Source: Bathymodiolus brooksi (Eukaryota > Mollusca > Bivalvia > Mytilida > Modiolidae). From it: 64,000 nt of DNA. Position numbers and translations under genes: made by a program. The stretch covers positions 102,745,906-102,809,905 of the forward strand of contig OY804577.1 of NCBI GenBank assembly GCA_963680875.1, in the 5' to 3' direction. Positions 34,901 through 46,900 of the stretch are shown piece after piece. The notes under the pieces were generated by a model. It was not told the DNA's origin, ran no database searches, and saw only the letters and a list, made by a program, of their open reading frames with translations. How positions within the stretch are numbered: the first letter of the stretch is position 1; the number at the start of each line of letters is the position of its first letter.

Positions 34901-37900
34901 AATCCAACTACCATATGACCATGACCACGGAGGTCCACCATATAACACATTAGATATAAACGGTAATATTGATAGTCTATTGAAGGAGTGTGTATACAAA
35001 GGGCAATACTGGCAGTGTAATGCTCAGCTATTTACAAAATACAATATCATGACAGCTGGAGATTATGATGTCACAGTGGAAGACCTCATCTTATAAAGAA
35101 GTTGACCTGGTGTTGACCCTTCTATGACATGATAGTGGCAGAGTTAATCTTATAAAGAAGTTGACCTGGTGTTGACCCTTCTATGACATGATAGTGGCAG
35201 AGTTAATCTTATACAGAAGTTGACCTGGTGTTGACCCTTCTATGACATCACAATGACAAATCTTATCTCATCAAGAAGTTGACCTAAATTGACCCTTCAC
35301 AGTGGCAGACCTAATCTTAAAGAAGTTTATTAATGGTGGGTCATTATGATAGCTAGTGCTTACTATAATATAGCAGACTTAATCTTATCCATCTTCGCTA
35401 GCCAAGGGTTACGATCCGCTCTACTCATCTTCACCGAGTAGAGCGGATCGTAACCCTTGGCTAGCGAAGATGAATCTTATCAAGCAGTTGATTAATGATT
35501 GGTCATTTTTATAGTTTGTGTTTACTATAATACAAACCTTTTACTTCCTGCTTTGTCATCTCTAATGAAGTCTTCACTGTGTTTATTATGACATCACAGT
35601 GGCAGACCTAATCTTATCAAGCAGTTGATTAATGGTGGGACATTTTTATAGCTTATGTTTACTATAATACAAACCTTTTACTTCCTGCTTTGTCATCTCT
35701 AATGAAGTCTTCACTGTGTTTATTAATGGCATCACAGTGGCAGACCTAATCTTATCAAGCAGTTGATTAATGGTGGGACATTTTTATAGCTTATGTTTAC
35801 TATAATACAAACCTTTTACTTCCTGCTTCGTCATCTCTAATGAAGTCTTCACTGTGTTTATTAATGGCATAATTTGTTAAATGCATGAAAACATTATCCT
35901 GAAATTACACACAAAAATCTGTATACATTGTGTGAACATTTTGACAAAAATAAAAGACAATAACCCTGACCTGCTTATGTCATAATACTAATGACTGTTA
36001 TAAAATTAAACAACAATTTCAACTTTGACACTTAACTGCTGAAGGCAGCCCTGGTTAGCCCATTCCTCCCTCATTTCTATATAGCTTTTATACATTATTG
36101 AACTTGTTCACGTCCTGAATAAAAAATATATTTTCTTATCTTGAACATGTTTTTTTGTAAATAGATGATAGCCCTCTAAAAATGTCCCTACAATACTGTA
36201 TGATATAATTCAATAATGTACTTGTATTTTCATTAGGAATCTGGAAGATTGAATATATCATATCTCAAATTAAAAACCCATATAAAAACAAAGTCACATC
36301 ACATGTGTATTAAAACAATATTCTGTAGTTTTTTAACAATTTGTAAACAAAATGTTCCTCGTTTTAGCTTTCCTTCATTTCTTTAATTACGGAATAAAAA
36401 GTCAAAACAAAAATCACAAATTATCTCTTTCAGAATAAAAGGGGTATTTGAGTGTTTTTTTTTTCTAAATTAATAATAAAATTTATATAAAGCAATCTTA
36501 TGAGAACTTTAGAGATTACCTGCAAGAAAATGAAATTTACTTTTAAAATAGGTAATTGATTTCAAAATTATACATTTTTAAACACTTTTATCCCTTACTA
36601 CATATATACTGTATTCCAATCATTTTTCTTAACCAGAATAAAATGATAATCATGCATCGTAGTGTTATTCCAAGAAATGGTTATTTTCATAAATTTCTGC
36701 ATCACTCCAGGGGATTGGAAGTACCGGTACAATGAAACCTGTCTAATCCAAATCTCCTTGGGACCAGTTTTTGTGTTCAAAATAGAAAGGTGTCCATTTT
36801 ATACAGGTTAAAATAACAACGATTTCCCATATTTGGACTTTATTTATAGTTCAGTTTATACAGGATTTCGTTTTATTCTGGGGTTCGGTTTAGACAGGTT
36901 TCACTGCATATATAGGCCTGAACACTTTATACTTACTATATTATTGTGATTAGGTTCAACATATTTGTTTGTGGCAAATCTTGCTAACCCGTCTTTGAAG
37001 AGGAAAATTCTGAATGGATCACATGACGTTACTAACACATACAATCTGAAGTCAAACTTGAAATTGTCAATCAGGAATGGCTGAAAGAAAGAAAAAAACA
37101 TCAGATATAAGTATTCTCAGTTTATATATTTAATATGTGTAAGTAATAAAAACTCTAAACCAAAGTTACTTTAATTTCTAAACTTGATGGTCTATTGTTA
37201 CGCCATTTAAGTTAAATTTTATTTTGCAGACATTGCGCTTACATCTTTTTATCCAATGATTGAAATATTTTAAGATAAGAATTTTATTTGTTTGACTGAA
37301 AGAATGGCAAAGTCATATAATCTATTGGAAACAAATAATAATTACAGAACAAAATATATATGTAGAATTTGTTTGTCACCAAGATCACCCTCTACTGGTA
37401 CATACAAGTACAGTCAAACTTGTAGTAAGAGGTCACCTTTCGGACAAAGACAAAGTGGTCTTTTAAGTCAGGTGACCTGTTAAAAGAAGATAAATTCATA
37501 TGAAATTGTTTAATGTCAGGACAAGAAAAAGGTGCCCTTTTAATACAAATGACTGCTTAATAAAGGTGATCACATGGGCAGGTTTGACTTAATAAAGGTG
37601 ATCACATGGGCAGGTTTGACTTAATAAAGGTGATCACATGGGCAGGTTTGACTTAATAAAGGTGATCACATGGGCAGGTTTGACTTAATAAAGGTGATTA
37701 CATGGGCATGTTTGACTTAATAAAGGTGATCACATGGGCAAGTTTGATTTAATAAAGGTGATCACACGGGCAGGTTTGACTTAATAAAGGTGAACACATG
37801 GGCAGGTTTGATTTAATAAAGGTGATCACATGGGCAGGTTTGACTTAATAAAGGTGATCACATGGGCAGGTTTGACTCAATAAAGGTGATCACATGGGCA

Positions 37901-40900
37901 GGTTTGACTTAATAAAGGTGATCACATGGGCAGGTTTGACTTAATAAAGGTGATTACATGGGCATGTTTGACTTAATAAAGGTGATCACATGGGCAAGTT
38001 TGATTTAATAAAGGTGATCACATGGGCAGGTTTGACTTAATAAATGTGATCACATGGGCAGGTTTGACTTAATAAAGGTGATCACATGGGCAGGTTTGAC
38101 TTAATAAAGGTGATCACATGGGCAGGTTTGACTTAATAAAGGTGATCACATGGGCAGGTTTGACTTAATAAAGGTGATCACATGGGCAGGTTTGATTTAA
38201 TAAAGGTGATCACATGGGCAGGTTTGACTTAATAAAGGTGATCACATGGGCAGGTTTGACTTAATAAAGGTGATCACATGGGCAGGTTAGACTGTACTAA
38301 CCTTTGGCATATACTGTTGACAGATCATGTGTTCATGAGGTTTGACTTCTTTAGGATTTTTCGTCACCCAGATTCCCTTCCCCTGGCATCCTGTCTCAGG
38401 TTTCAGTATGTAAGTTTTATTTTTCTTTTGTCTAGTGTAGGCTTGAAAATCTCCATAGCTGCAAAAACAAATGTATCATTGTTTAGACTTTTACTTGAAA
38501 ATCCTCATAATTATGAAAAAAATTATCATTGAATACTGGTATATGTTTAGCCTACTAATGATATATATATTTTAGGGGCCGTCATGGTCGTGATCGTGAT
38601 TATATGGTAGTTGGATTTATAACTACATATGCAATCAGTGCCAATCACCACTAACGTTGTGAGTTCGAATCCTGCACAGGCGAGGTGTACTCGATACAAC
38701 ATTATGTGATAAAGTTTGTCAGTGACTTACTATAGGTCGGTGATTTTCTCCAGGTACTCTGGTTTCCTCCAACAATAAAACTGACCGCCACGATATAACT
38801 AAAATACTGTTGAAAGTGGTGTTAAACACCATGACCCTACCCTACCCTACCAATTAATAGATAAATATTTCAAACTGGTAATAACCCTCCATGTAAATTA
38901 AATGTAAAATTAGTGTTGGGATTTTAATATTTTGTTTACTCAGGAGCCCAATTTACAGACAATAAATTTACCTTTTAGTATATCTCGTGACAAATTTTGA
39001 TAACAAATTTCAAATACAAGATCAAAAATAAATATATATATGTACTTACTCTGCTGGAAGGCACCAAGTTTTGGGGAAGATATTATATTCTTTAGGATAC
39101 ATCTTTAACATTCTGTTTAGGTTCCTAGCTAACATGTCTTTCCGACAAATCTCACTCATACCAGGAAAATGATTGATTTTCTGAAAAGACAAAAAAAAAA
39201 TTACACCAAAATGTCAATCATGTCTTTGCATAAAAAAGAAATCCCCCATATACACAATTCTGGTTATAACTATTTGGTTTCTGAGAAGAAGAGATTTGAA
39301 ATTTCACCAAATTAGAAAGCATAACTGAGCCAAGCAGCCATATTGAATTTCCAAATGCAATGTGCCCCCTCTTATAAGGCTCCTCTCATCAAAGGCCATC
39401 CCTCTTATTAGTTAGGTCGGATGTCAAATGCTCCGAAATAGTGAAATGCTACTGAATTATCTCCCTCAAGAGAGGACATCCCTCTTATCAAACCACTTCT
39501 TCATTGTAGAATGGGTGGTCTTATAAGAAGGGGACTATGGAAAAAATAATATAATCTGTTGAGAACCAACCAAGTTTACTTTCAATTGGTCCAGTGGTTT
39601 GTGAAAAAAAAATGTAAACGTGAAAAGTTGTTGGACAATGAACCCAACAGATATAAAGTGATGACCAAAGTGGGGTTTCCTCAGATCTCCCACCCAACGA
39701 CTTATTGGTAAAGGGAAGTAAGCGAGAGATCTGATTTTAATCAGAGTGCATTATTGGCATCTGTCAACTGACATCTGTTGCATGATGGGAAAAGATGCAA
39801 CAAATTTACTATTTTACAAAGTTCAGTAAAACTTGTATTAAGAAGTCACCTTTGGGACAAGGAAAAAAGTGGGCTTTTAAGACAGGTGACCTCTTAAAAG
39901 AGGTTCAATTCATATGAAATTTTCTATGACAGAACAAGAAAAGGATGACCTTTTAATACAGGTAACTGCTTAATAGAGGTGACCACATGGGCAGGCTTAA
40001 CTGTATTTATATTCTCTCTGAAAGAAACATTGTAAAATGTCTCAAGTTTTTTTAATAAGTCGTTATCGTCTGTAACAGTTCAATCCATGTAAGTGAATGT
40101 ATTATAAGATAAATTTATTTTATTTAAATATCAAAAGATTTCAACAGATTAAATTTGACAATTACCCTACATTTTGATATAAGTAATAACTAATCTGTGA
40201 TTACATCAATTATAAACTCCAATAACAATTAAACATAATTAAATCACAAGTAAATCCAGTCTTCCAGCAAAAATAACACTAATAAAATATTTAAAATATT
40301 AAACTATTCCCTGACAAGTGCTCAATATCAATTTAACAAATTTTAACTTGAATGACATAATGGTTTTAGTCATAATTAAACAATAATAAGATTTCTAAAA
40401 GGGCACAACTCATACTAACTATGATTAAAAATCACCAACCTCATGATTAAAAATAAATTACCTCTGTATAGAGATATTATAAAAATCAAAGCTTGTTTTT
40501 GAAGAGTTTGAGGTATGCATAATCCTTAATTTATATCAAAATTCAAAACTTGAATACATGAAATCATGCATTGGAACTTACTGTTAAAGAAAACAAAAAA
40601 AATTGTAGAACAAGACACCTTACAGTGTTTTTTCAATCTTGTAAGGAAATAGATACTTTTGTCAAAGTCATAAAACATCCTACCTGATATTTTTTCATTT
40701 CCATGACTCTCTCCAAAGCCACAGAGTAATCCGTCCAGTATAAACTCCATTCGTCATCGTCTGAAACTTCCTTGAAGCCAAACCTCTTTGATATTTTCCG
40801 AACTGAAAAATGAAATTGATAAACTGTGAGATTTGACATTTTAATATATTTGACATAAAATTAACATAAGAGGGGAAAATGTATTTATAATGATTTCATT

Positions 40901-43900
40901 AGCATTTTAATTTACAACGCCATTTTTTATATTCAATGTTTTATTGCAAAGATGAATAATAATAAAACAGATATTCTTAAAAATTAAACCTAATTTAAAT
41001 ACAAACCAGCATACTATGTATTTGCTAAGTTACATTTGTACTTGTTATTCAAGTTTTAAGTAGAGGCAAAAAATGGTAGAATATGTCCATAGAACAGGAT
41101 GTCCTCGCTTCCAGCTAAAGTAAACAGGGGCATAACTCCAGAACGGAAAAAGACAGTAAACTCTGAATTCAAACTTGGCCTTCCTTTTTTGGTCCCTGAC
41201 CTTGTGTATAAATTTTAAATGATTTCCTGCAGTGGAACTTAACTTTATTACTTACTGAGCGGAAACCAAATGAGGGTAGGATTTACGGACTGAGGTACTG
41301 ACATGGGTAAAACTTACTGGCCCTGATGCCTAGCAGCAGGGGCATAACACCAGACACTAGTGCAACGTCTTAAAATATAAAGCTTATGTGTATGAGGCTT
41401 AAAAACTGGGACAGAGACAACTTTGTAACGAACCATCCTTTGATCTTTCATCTACAGCTCATAAGATTTAAAATTCTGAGAATATTGTTTATTTTTTTCC
41501 ATAGGGTCCTATGTCTATATTTCCATCAAGCAGATGACATTTTATCATATCCTACGTTCTTCTAGATATCAGAATCTGATTGGATAAGTGATGTCATGTG
41601 GTAACTGTGTATAGTCTATAAATCAGGAGGATATATTTGATATAATTGAATATTCTGTCCTTTGTTTGTAAAGGAGTATCTTAGAGTACTATTGAAGTAT
41701 TGTAAGTTTGTTGATATAAATGACTACATACCGACTTCATATTTGCAGTTTGTTAGACATATGTAGTAAATTCTGAAATAAATTAGAAAAATTCAGACTT
41801 AGAAATTATACAAACATAAATTACATCTGGAAATGCATTTCTAAATATTAACTGAGTTTCTTCTCAATATTAACTGAGTTTCTTTTAAATATCAGCTGAG
41901 TTTCCTCTCAAAATGTATCTATGATCAATTTTATTCACATCAATTCAATATAGTGTATATCATGACTTTATGCTATCTGAATTCAGCATGAACTTTGTAA
42001 ATTAAACTAACATATCATGTGATAACTCTGAATTCAGCATGAACTTTTTAAATTAAACAAACATGTCATGTGATAACTCTGAATTCAGCAAGAACTTTGT
42101 AAATTAAAGTAACATATCATGTGATAACTCTGAATTCAGCATGAACTTTGTAAATTAAACTAACATATCATGTGATAACACTGAATTCAGCATGAACTTT
42201 GTAAATTAAACTAACATGTCATGTGATAACTCTGAATTCAGCATGAACTTTGTAAATTAAACTAACATATCATGTGATAACTCTGAATTCAGCATGAACT
42301 TTGTAAATTAAACTAACATGCATGTCATGTGATAACTCTGAATTCAGTATGAACTTTGTAAATTAAACTAACATGTCATGTGATAATTCTGAATTCAGCA
42401 TGAACTTTGTAAATTAAACTAACATGTCATGTGATAATTCTGAATTCAGCATGAACTTTGTAAACTACAATAATAAGTCTTATTGACTTGAGTTTTAATT
42501 CTTTCTAAACATTAATAATAAAAACTAAGTCATTATTTCAAATACGTTTCATAAACTGATTACCATAGAACAATGTATAATACGCTACAACATTTTGTTC
42601 TAATTGAACAAGTTTTTTCTGTGTTTTGACAGTCCTCTAAAATAAACCACTTATCACCATTAAAGTAGACAATATGTTTGCACCTTTGTCGTAAATTGAA
42701 TGCGTTTTTTAAACTATTAAAAATTAAATCGATATCCCTAGTATACTGTTTGACAAGTTAATAACATTAGATAAAGGTACAATGTATATGACAATGCTAC
42801 ACCTATACAAACTACAAAGCCCCATATGCTGATCAAATAAACTTCTATTAAGCTAGCTATTCAAAGCTCCGTCATCAATATAACACATTCTTTTGAACTT
42901 TAACACAAAAAACAAATATTGGAAATATTATAGATGTATATAAAATTAAATGACTACTGTAAAAAAATATTTCACTGAATTTATAAATTTGAAATAAATT
43001 TCAAGCCCAATAGTGAAAAAACAATATTTCTAAAAATAGCTTGATCCTGCTTTAAACGGATTAACAGAATGCTTGAAAGGGTTCATTGTAGTCCTTGTGT
43101 TGCCAGGTATATTAAACCAATCTATTTCAACAAAGTCAACTTATTACTTTTTAATATCTTTATGTAAAAATTTCTTTAAATGATCCAACTCATTTCTATA
43201 AAGAAATACATGTGCAAGCTAAAATGGCCTGGTTTACTACAAACGCAACCAGTCTTCCTTCTCTTTATATAAATGATCATTGTCCAATTTTAAACTCTTT
43301 ATTTTGAAATTAAAATTCTCTGAAAGGAAGTTCCTACAACATTCAAAGGTTGGGTTTTTTTTGAAGTACAGAAATATATATTAAGTTAATGGAGATAGGG
43401 ATGCTAGCATGTATAGAGAGCTAGCGATTAGTTTATACCTTTATAATTGTATGTTTTAATTGACTAACACGTTCTTCTGTAAAGTTAGAAGGGAGTCATT
43501 CTCTGTGTAAAATGGAGCTAGCGATCAGTTTATACCTTTAATAATTGTATATATAAAGTTATATGTAAAGTTAGAAGTGAAATGCTCCTGGTTGATCTTT
43601 CTATAAATATTGGTTGTTGCTACGGCAACATCCCACCGGTGAATCTGTTTTTCAAAGTATTAAAATCCAACAATTTCGTGTAATGGGAATATAATCATAA
43701 AAAATTGCCAAATAAGGAAATGACAACACTGTGAAACATAACAACTAATTACACACAAAAAATGTGAAATATTCTCACACCTAAATACTGCCTTGATAGT
43801 GTAATCGACTGCAGTAGATCGTATGTGAAATATTCTCACACCTAAATACTGCCTTGATAGTGTAATCGACTGCAGTAGATCGTATGTGAAATATTCTCAC

Positions 43901-46900
43901 ACCTAAATACTGCCTTGATAGTGTAATCGACTGCAGTAGTTCGTATGTGAAATATTCTCACACCTAAATACTGCCTTGATAGTGTAATCGACTGCAGTAG
44001 ATCGTATGTGAAATATTCTCACACCTAAATACTGCCTTGATAGTGTAATCGACTGCAGTAGATCGTATGTGAAATATTCTCACACCTAAATACTGCCTTG
44101 ATAGTGTAATCGACTGCAGTAGATCGTATGTGTGATCATCAGTTTCATCAATCCAAAGACTATCAAATTGGTATTTTTATTGCTTCTCTGCAAAGCATGC
44201 ACTATTAAGGATTAACAACAAAGTAGAGTGATATGTCTATCTGTGGACTGTTGTTTTCGGTAAGCTAGCACTATAAAATCCAACTAAGTGTGTTGGTCTA
44301 GTACAAAGCAGACATCATCGTTATCCCAACAAAAAATAATTTGTTGGAAAATTGCTTGATTGGTGCTAAACAACAATCAATCACTGACATCTAAATACTG
44401 TACTTTTCGTACATATTTATGCATTACATAGCATTTAACAGTGAGTGGATCTATGCTTCACAGCAAGTTGATAATTGTCTTTTAGACTGCAAATGACCAT
44501 TACCCAGTATTAAACTTAATTCATGCCAAACACAGTACATATGTACTTTGTTTCTTGATTGATAGGATGACCCCCAAATCATAATATTTATTAAAGCCAA
44601 AATTGTAATGTTTACTAATACTTTTAAGTTTTATCAAAATTAACATATTTCAATTTATTTTAGCACTTCTAAGGGTTACAAGACTTGTCAAACATCAACA
44701 AAATTCTTGATAACTCAAACTTACAAGAAACAGGAGGAATACAAGTGTCAACCTCTCTAACCTTTTATGTAGAAGATCTCTATTTGAACTCAGACAGACA
44801 GTTTCATTATGATGTAAATCAAGTCTATTCTAAAGTGGTTTTCAATGGAAAATACAGACACACAGTCAATATTGTTGACATTTATAAACCGGACTTGCAT
44901 TTCTCAAGACAATCAATATCATATTATGTTTTTCTTTACTAAAATTTTAGATACGGTAGTTCATTCAGTAAAAATATCAGATTTAACTTTGAGATTTTTG
45001 GGAAATATTGGGACCTGATCAATGAGAAAAAAAACATCACAAAGATATTAAGGTGAGCAAAAGGGTACTCTTTCATGCAAACTAGCAAAGTTCAATCAAA
45101 AAAATAACATATATTATACAACATAATCTGTATAAAATAACATATATTATACAACATAATCTGTATAAAATAACATATATTATACAACATAATCTTTATA
45201 AAATAACATATATTATACAACATAATCTGTATAAAATCACATATATTATACAACATAATCTGTATAAATTAACATATATTATACAACATAATCTGTATAA
45301 AATGTTAATGTTGTAACAAATTGTGAATTTTCTATTTGCTCTAAAATTATCCTCTGATTTTTTACAAGATTAAAATATCTACTAATTATGAGAATATAAA
45401 ACTCAAATTTGTTGTCCTTTCCATTGCTCTTGTCAGACCAGGTACCATTTTGCCCATCATAAGGGAACTTGTATAAAAAAGGTATAAAAATGTATAATTT
45501 TAGTAAGTCAGTCTTCGCGCTAACCCACTTGCCCGAAGCCTGGGATAAGTAAAACTGGATTCGGACAAAAGTGAAAATTATGAGAGAATTTGTATGAATA
45601 AATAGATTTTTTTTTCTCTAAATTTGGCTTTTGGGCAAGGAGGTGAAAAAAAATTAAGGCAAAGACTGATAAATTATCAGAAATGTTCAAAAGGTCTATT
45701 TAACCTGTATTAAAACTGAACATCTGGTTATTACAAACACAAAAATTGGTGCCTATGAGGTTTACTTAAGACAGGTCTCACTGTATAACATTAGACTTAT
45801 GTATGGTAATCCAATTAGTTTCTAGAAATGTTTTTTTCATCATATTTAATTAACTTACTTCTTTCTTTTCTTTTTCTTTTTCACTTTTTTGTCTAAATCT
45901 TTGCGTTCCTCGTCAAGTCGTTTGTCCTTATCTACATCAGCTTCAGCCTCTGTATCAGCTTGTGTACTTATACCTGTGTCTACTGAAATGTCAACAAAAG
46001 GAAAGTCTGTAAATCTATATCAAATAACAATTCTATTTTAACTTGGATAAATAATGGGCTATGCAGGGAGCAGCATGATATGACCATACGAAGTCGAGAA
46101 GAGCTTCCTCCTATATCGGTTTTATTGCAATCAAGTTTAACTTAAAAACAATAATTGATAGAGAAAATTAGATTTAAAACTACCTATATATTTAAGACTA
46201 CTTTACAATGAATACACAAATTATTGTTTCTCTGTCATGTACAAAATAAGGCACACATTTTTGGAGGGAAAAAAACAGAGCAACAATTGATGACTAGTTT
46301 TGTGCTGAAGATTTAAAAAATCAATTTTTCATTATTAGGTTAAGAATGGTGGTTCATTCATTTAATTATTTCAATTTCTCAAAATGATTAAGGAACTTCA
46401 TCTGGGTCTTAAATGCGCTTTAATTTCCTGTAAATCTAAGAAAGACATGTAATGGCGGTTAAGTTCTTTACATCTGACGTGTTAGACTAGATCAACTTTA
46501 AACATGCCCTATAAACATAGATAAAGTAAAATATTACAGTTGTCATGCTATACATGGAATATAAAATACTTTATTAAACGAACATTATAATAAATTAACT
46601 CCTCTGCCAACATTTTATTAATATCATGACAAAGCATTTAATAATATTTAAGGTTTACTTGTAAAATCCCCCAAACCTTGCTTTTAATCCCATTTAGAAA
46701 TGTCGCAATACTGGCCTATTTTATTAACATATGTTTTTTAATGGTGCCCAAGTCATGTTACCTAAAATCGGTCAAACATAAAATAGCTAGATGGCATGCT
46801 ATTTGGCCTAAAAATATCTAACAATTAAAAAAAAAAACCTTCATTAGAAAAATTGCCACTGTAAATATTTTATTATCTCCATTTTCGTACATAAATTTAT

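Larger units (their letters stand above)
41773..45858 (-). other. TTLL intron 2 (about 4.1 kb)
   Basis: Contains a 51-bp minisatellite (41976-42470), an imperfect duplication at 43400-43580, a 61-bp minisatellite (43763-44131), a family-2 SINE, a 33-bp array (45102-45303) and two MITEs. An 85-codon frame at 44685-44942 has no recognisable domain. 42480-43380 is AT-rich with nothing seen. Confidence 0.55.

Noticed and set aside
37561..38287. CRISPR-like array of 32-bp repeats
   Set aside because: Units are directly contiguous without unique spacers, and the genome is eukaryotic; it is a minisatellite inside a MITE.
44685..44942. 85-codon plus-strand ORF
   Set aside because: No recognisable domain, no splice context, and it lies in a TTLL intron on the opposite strand.
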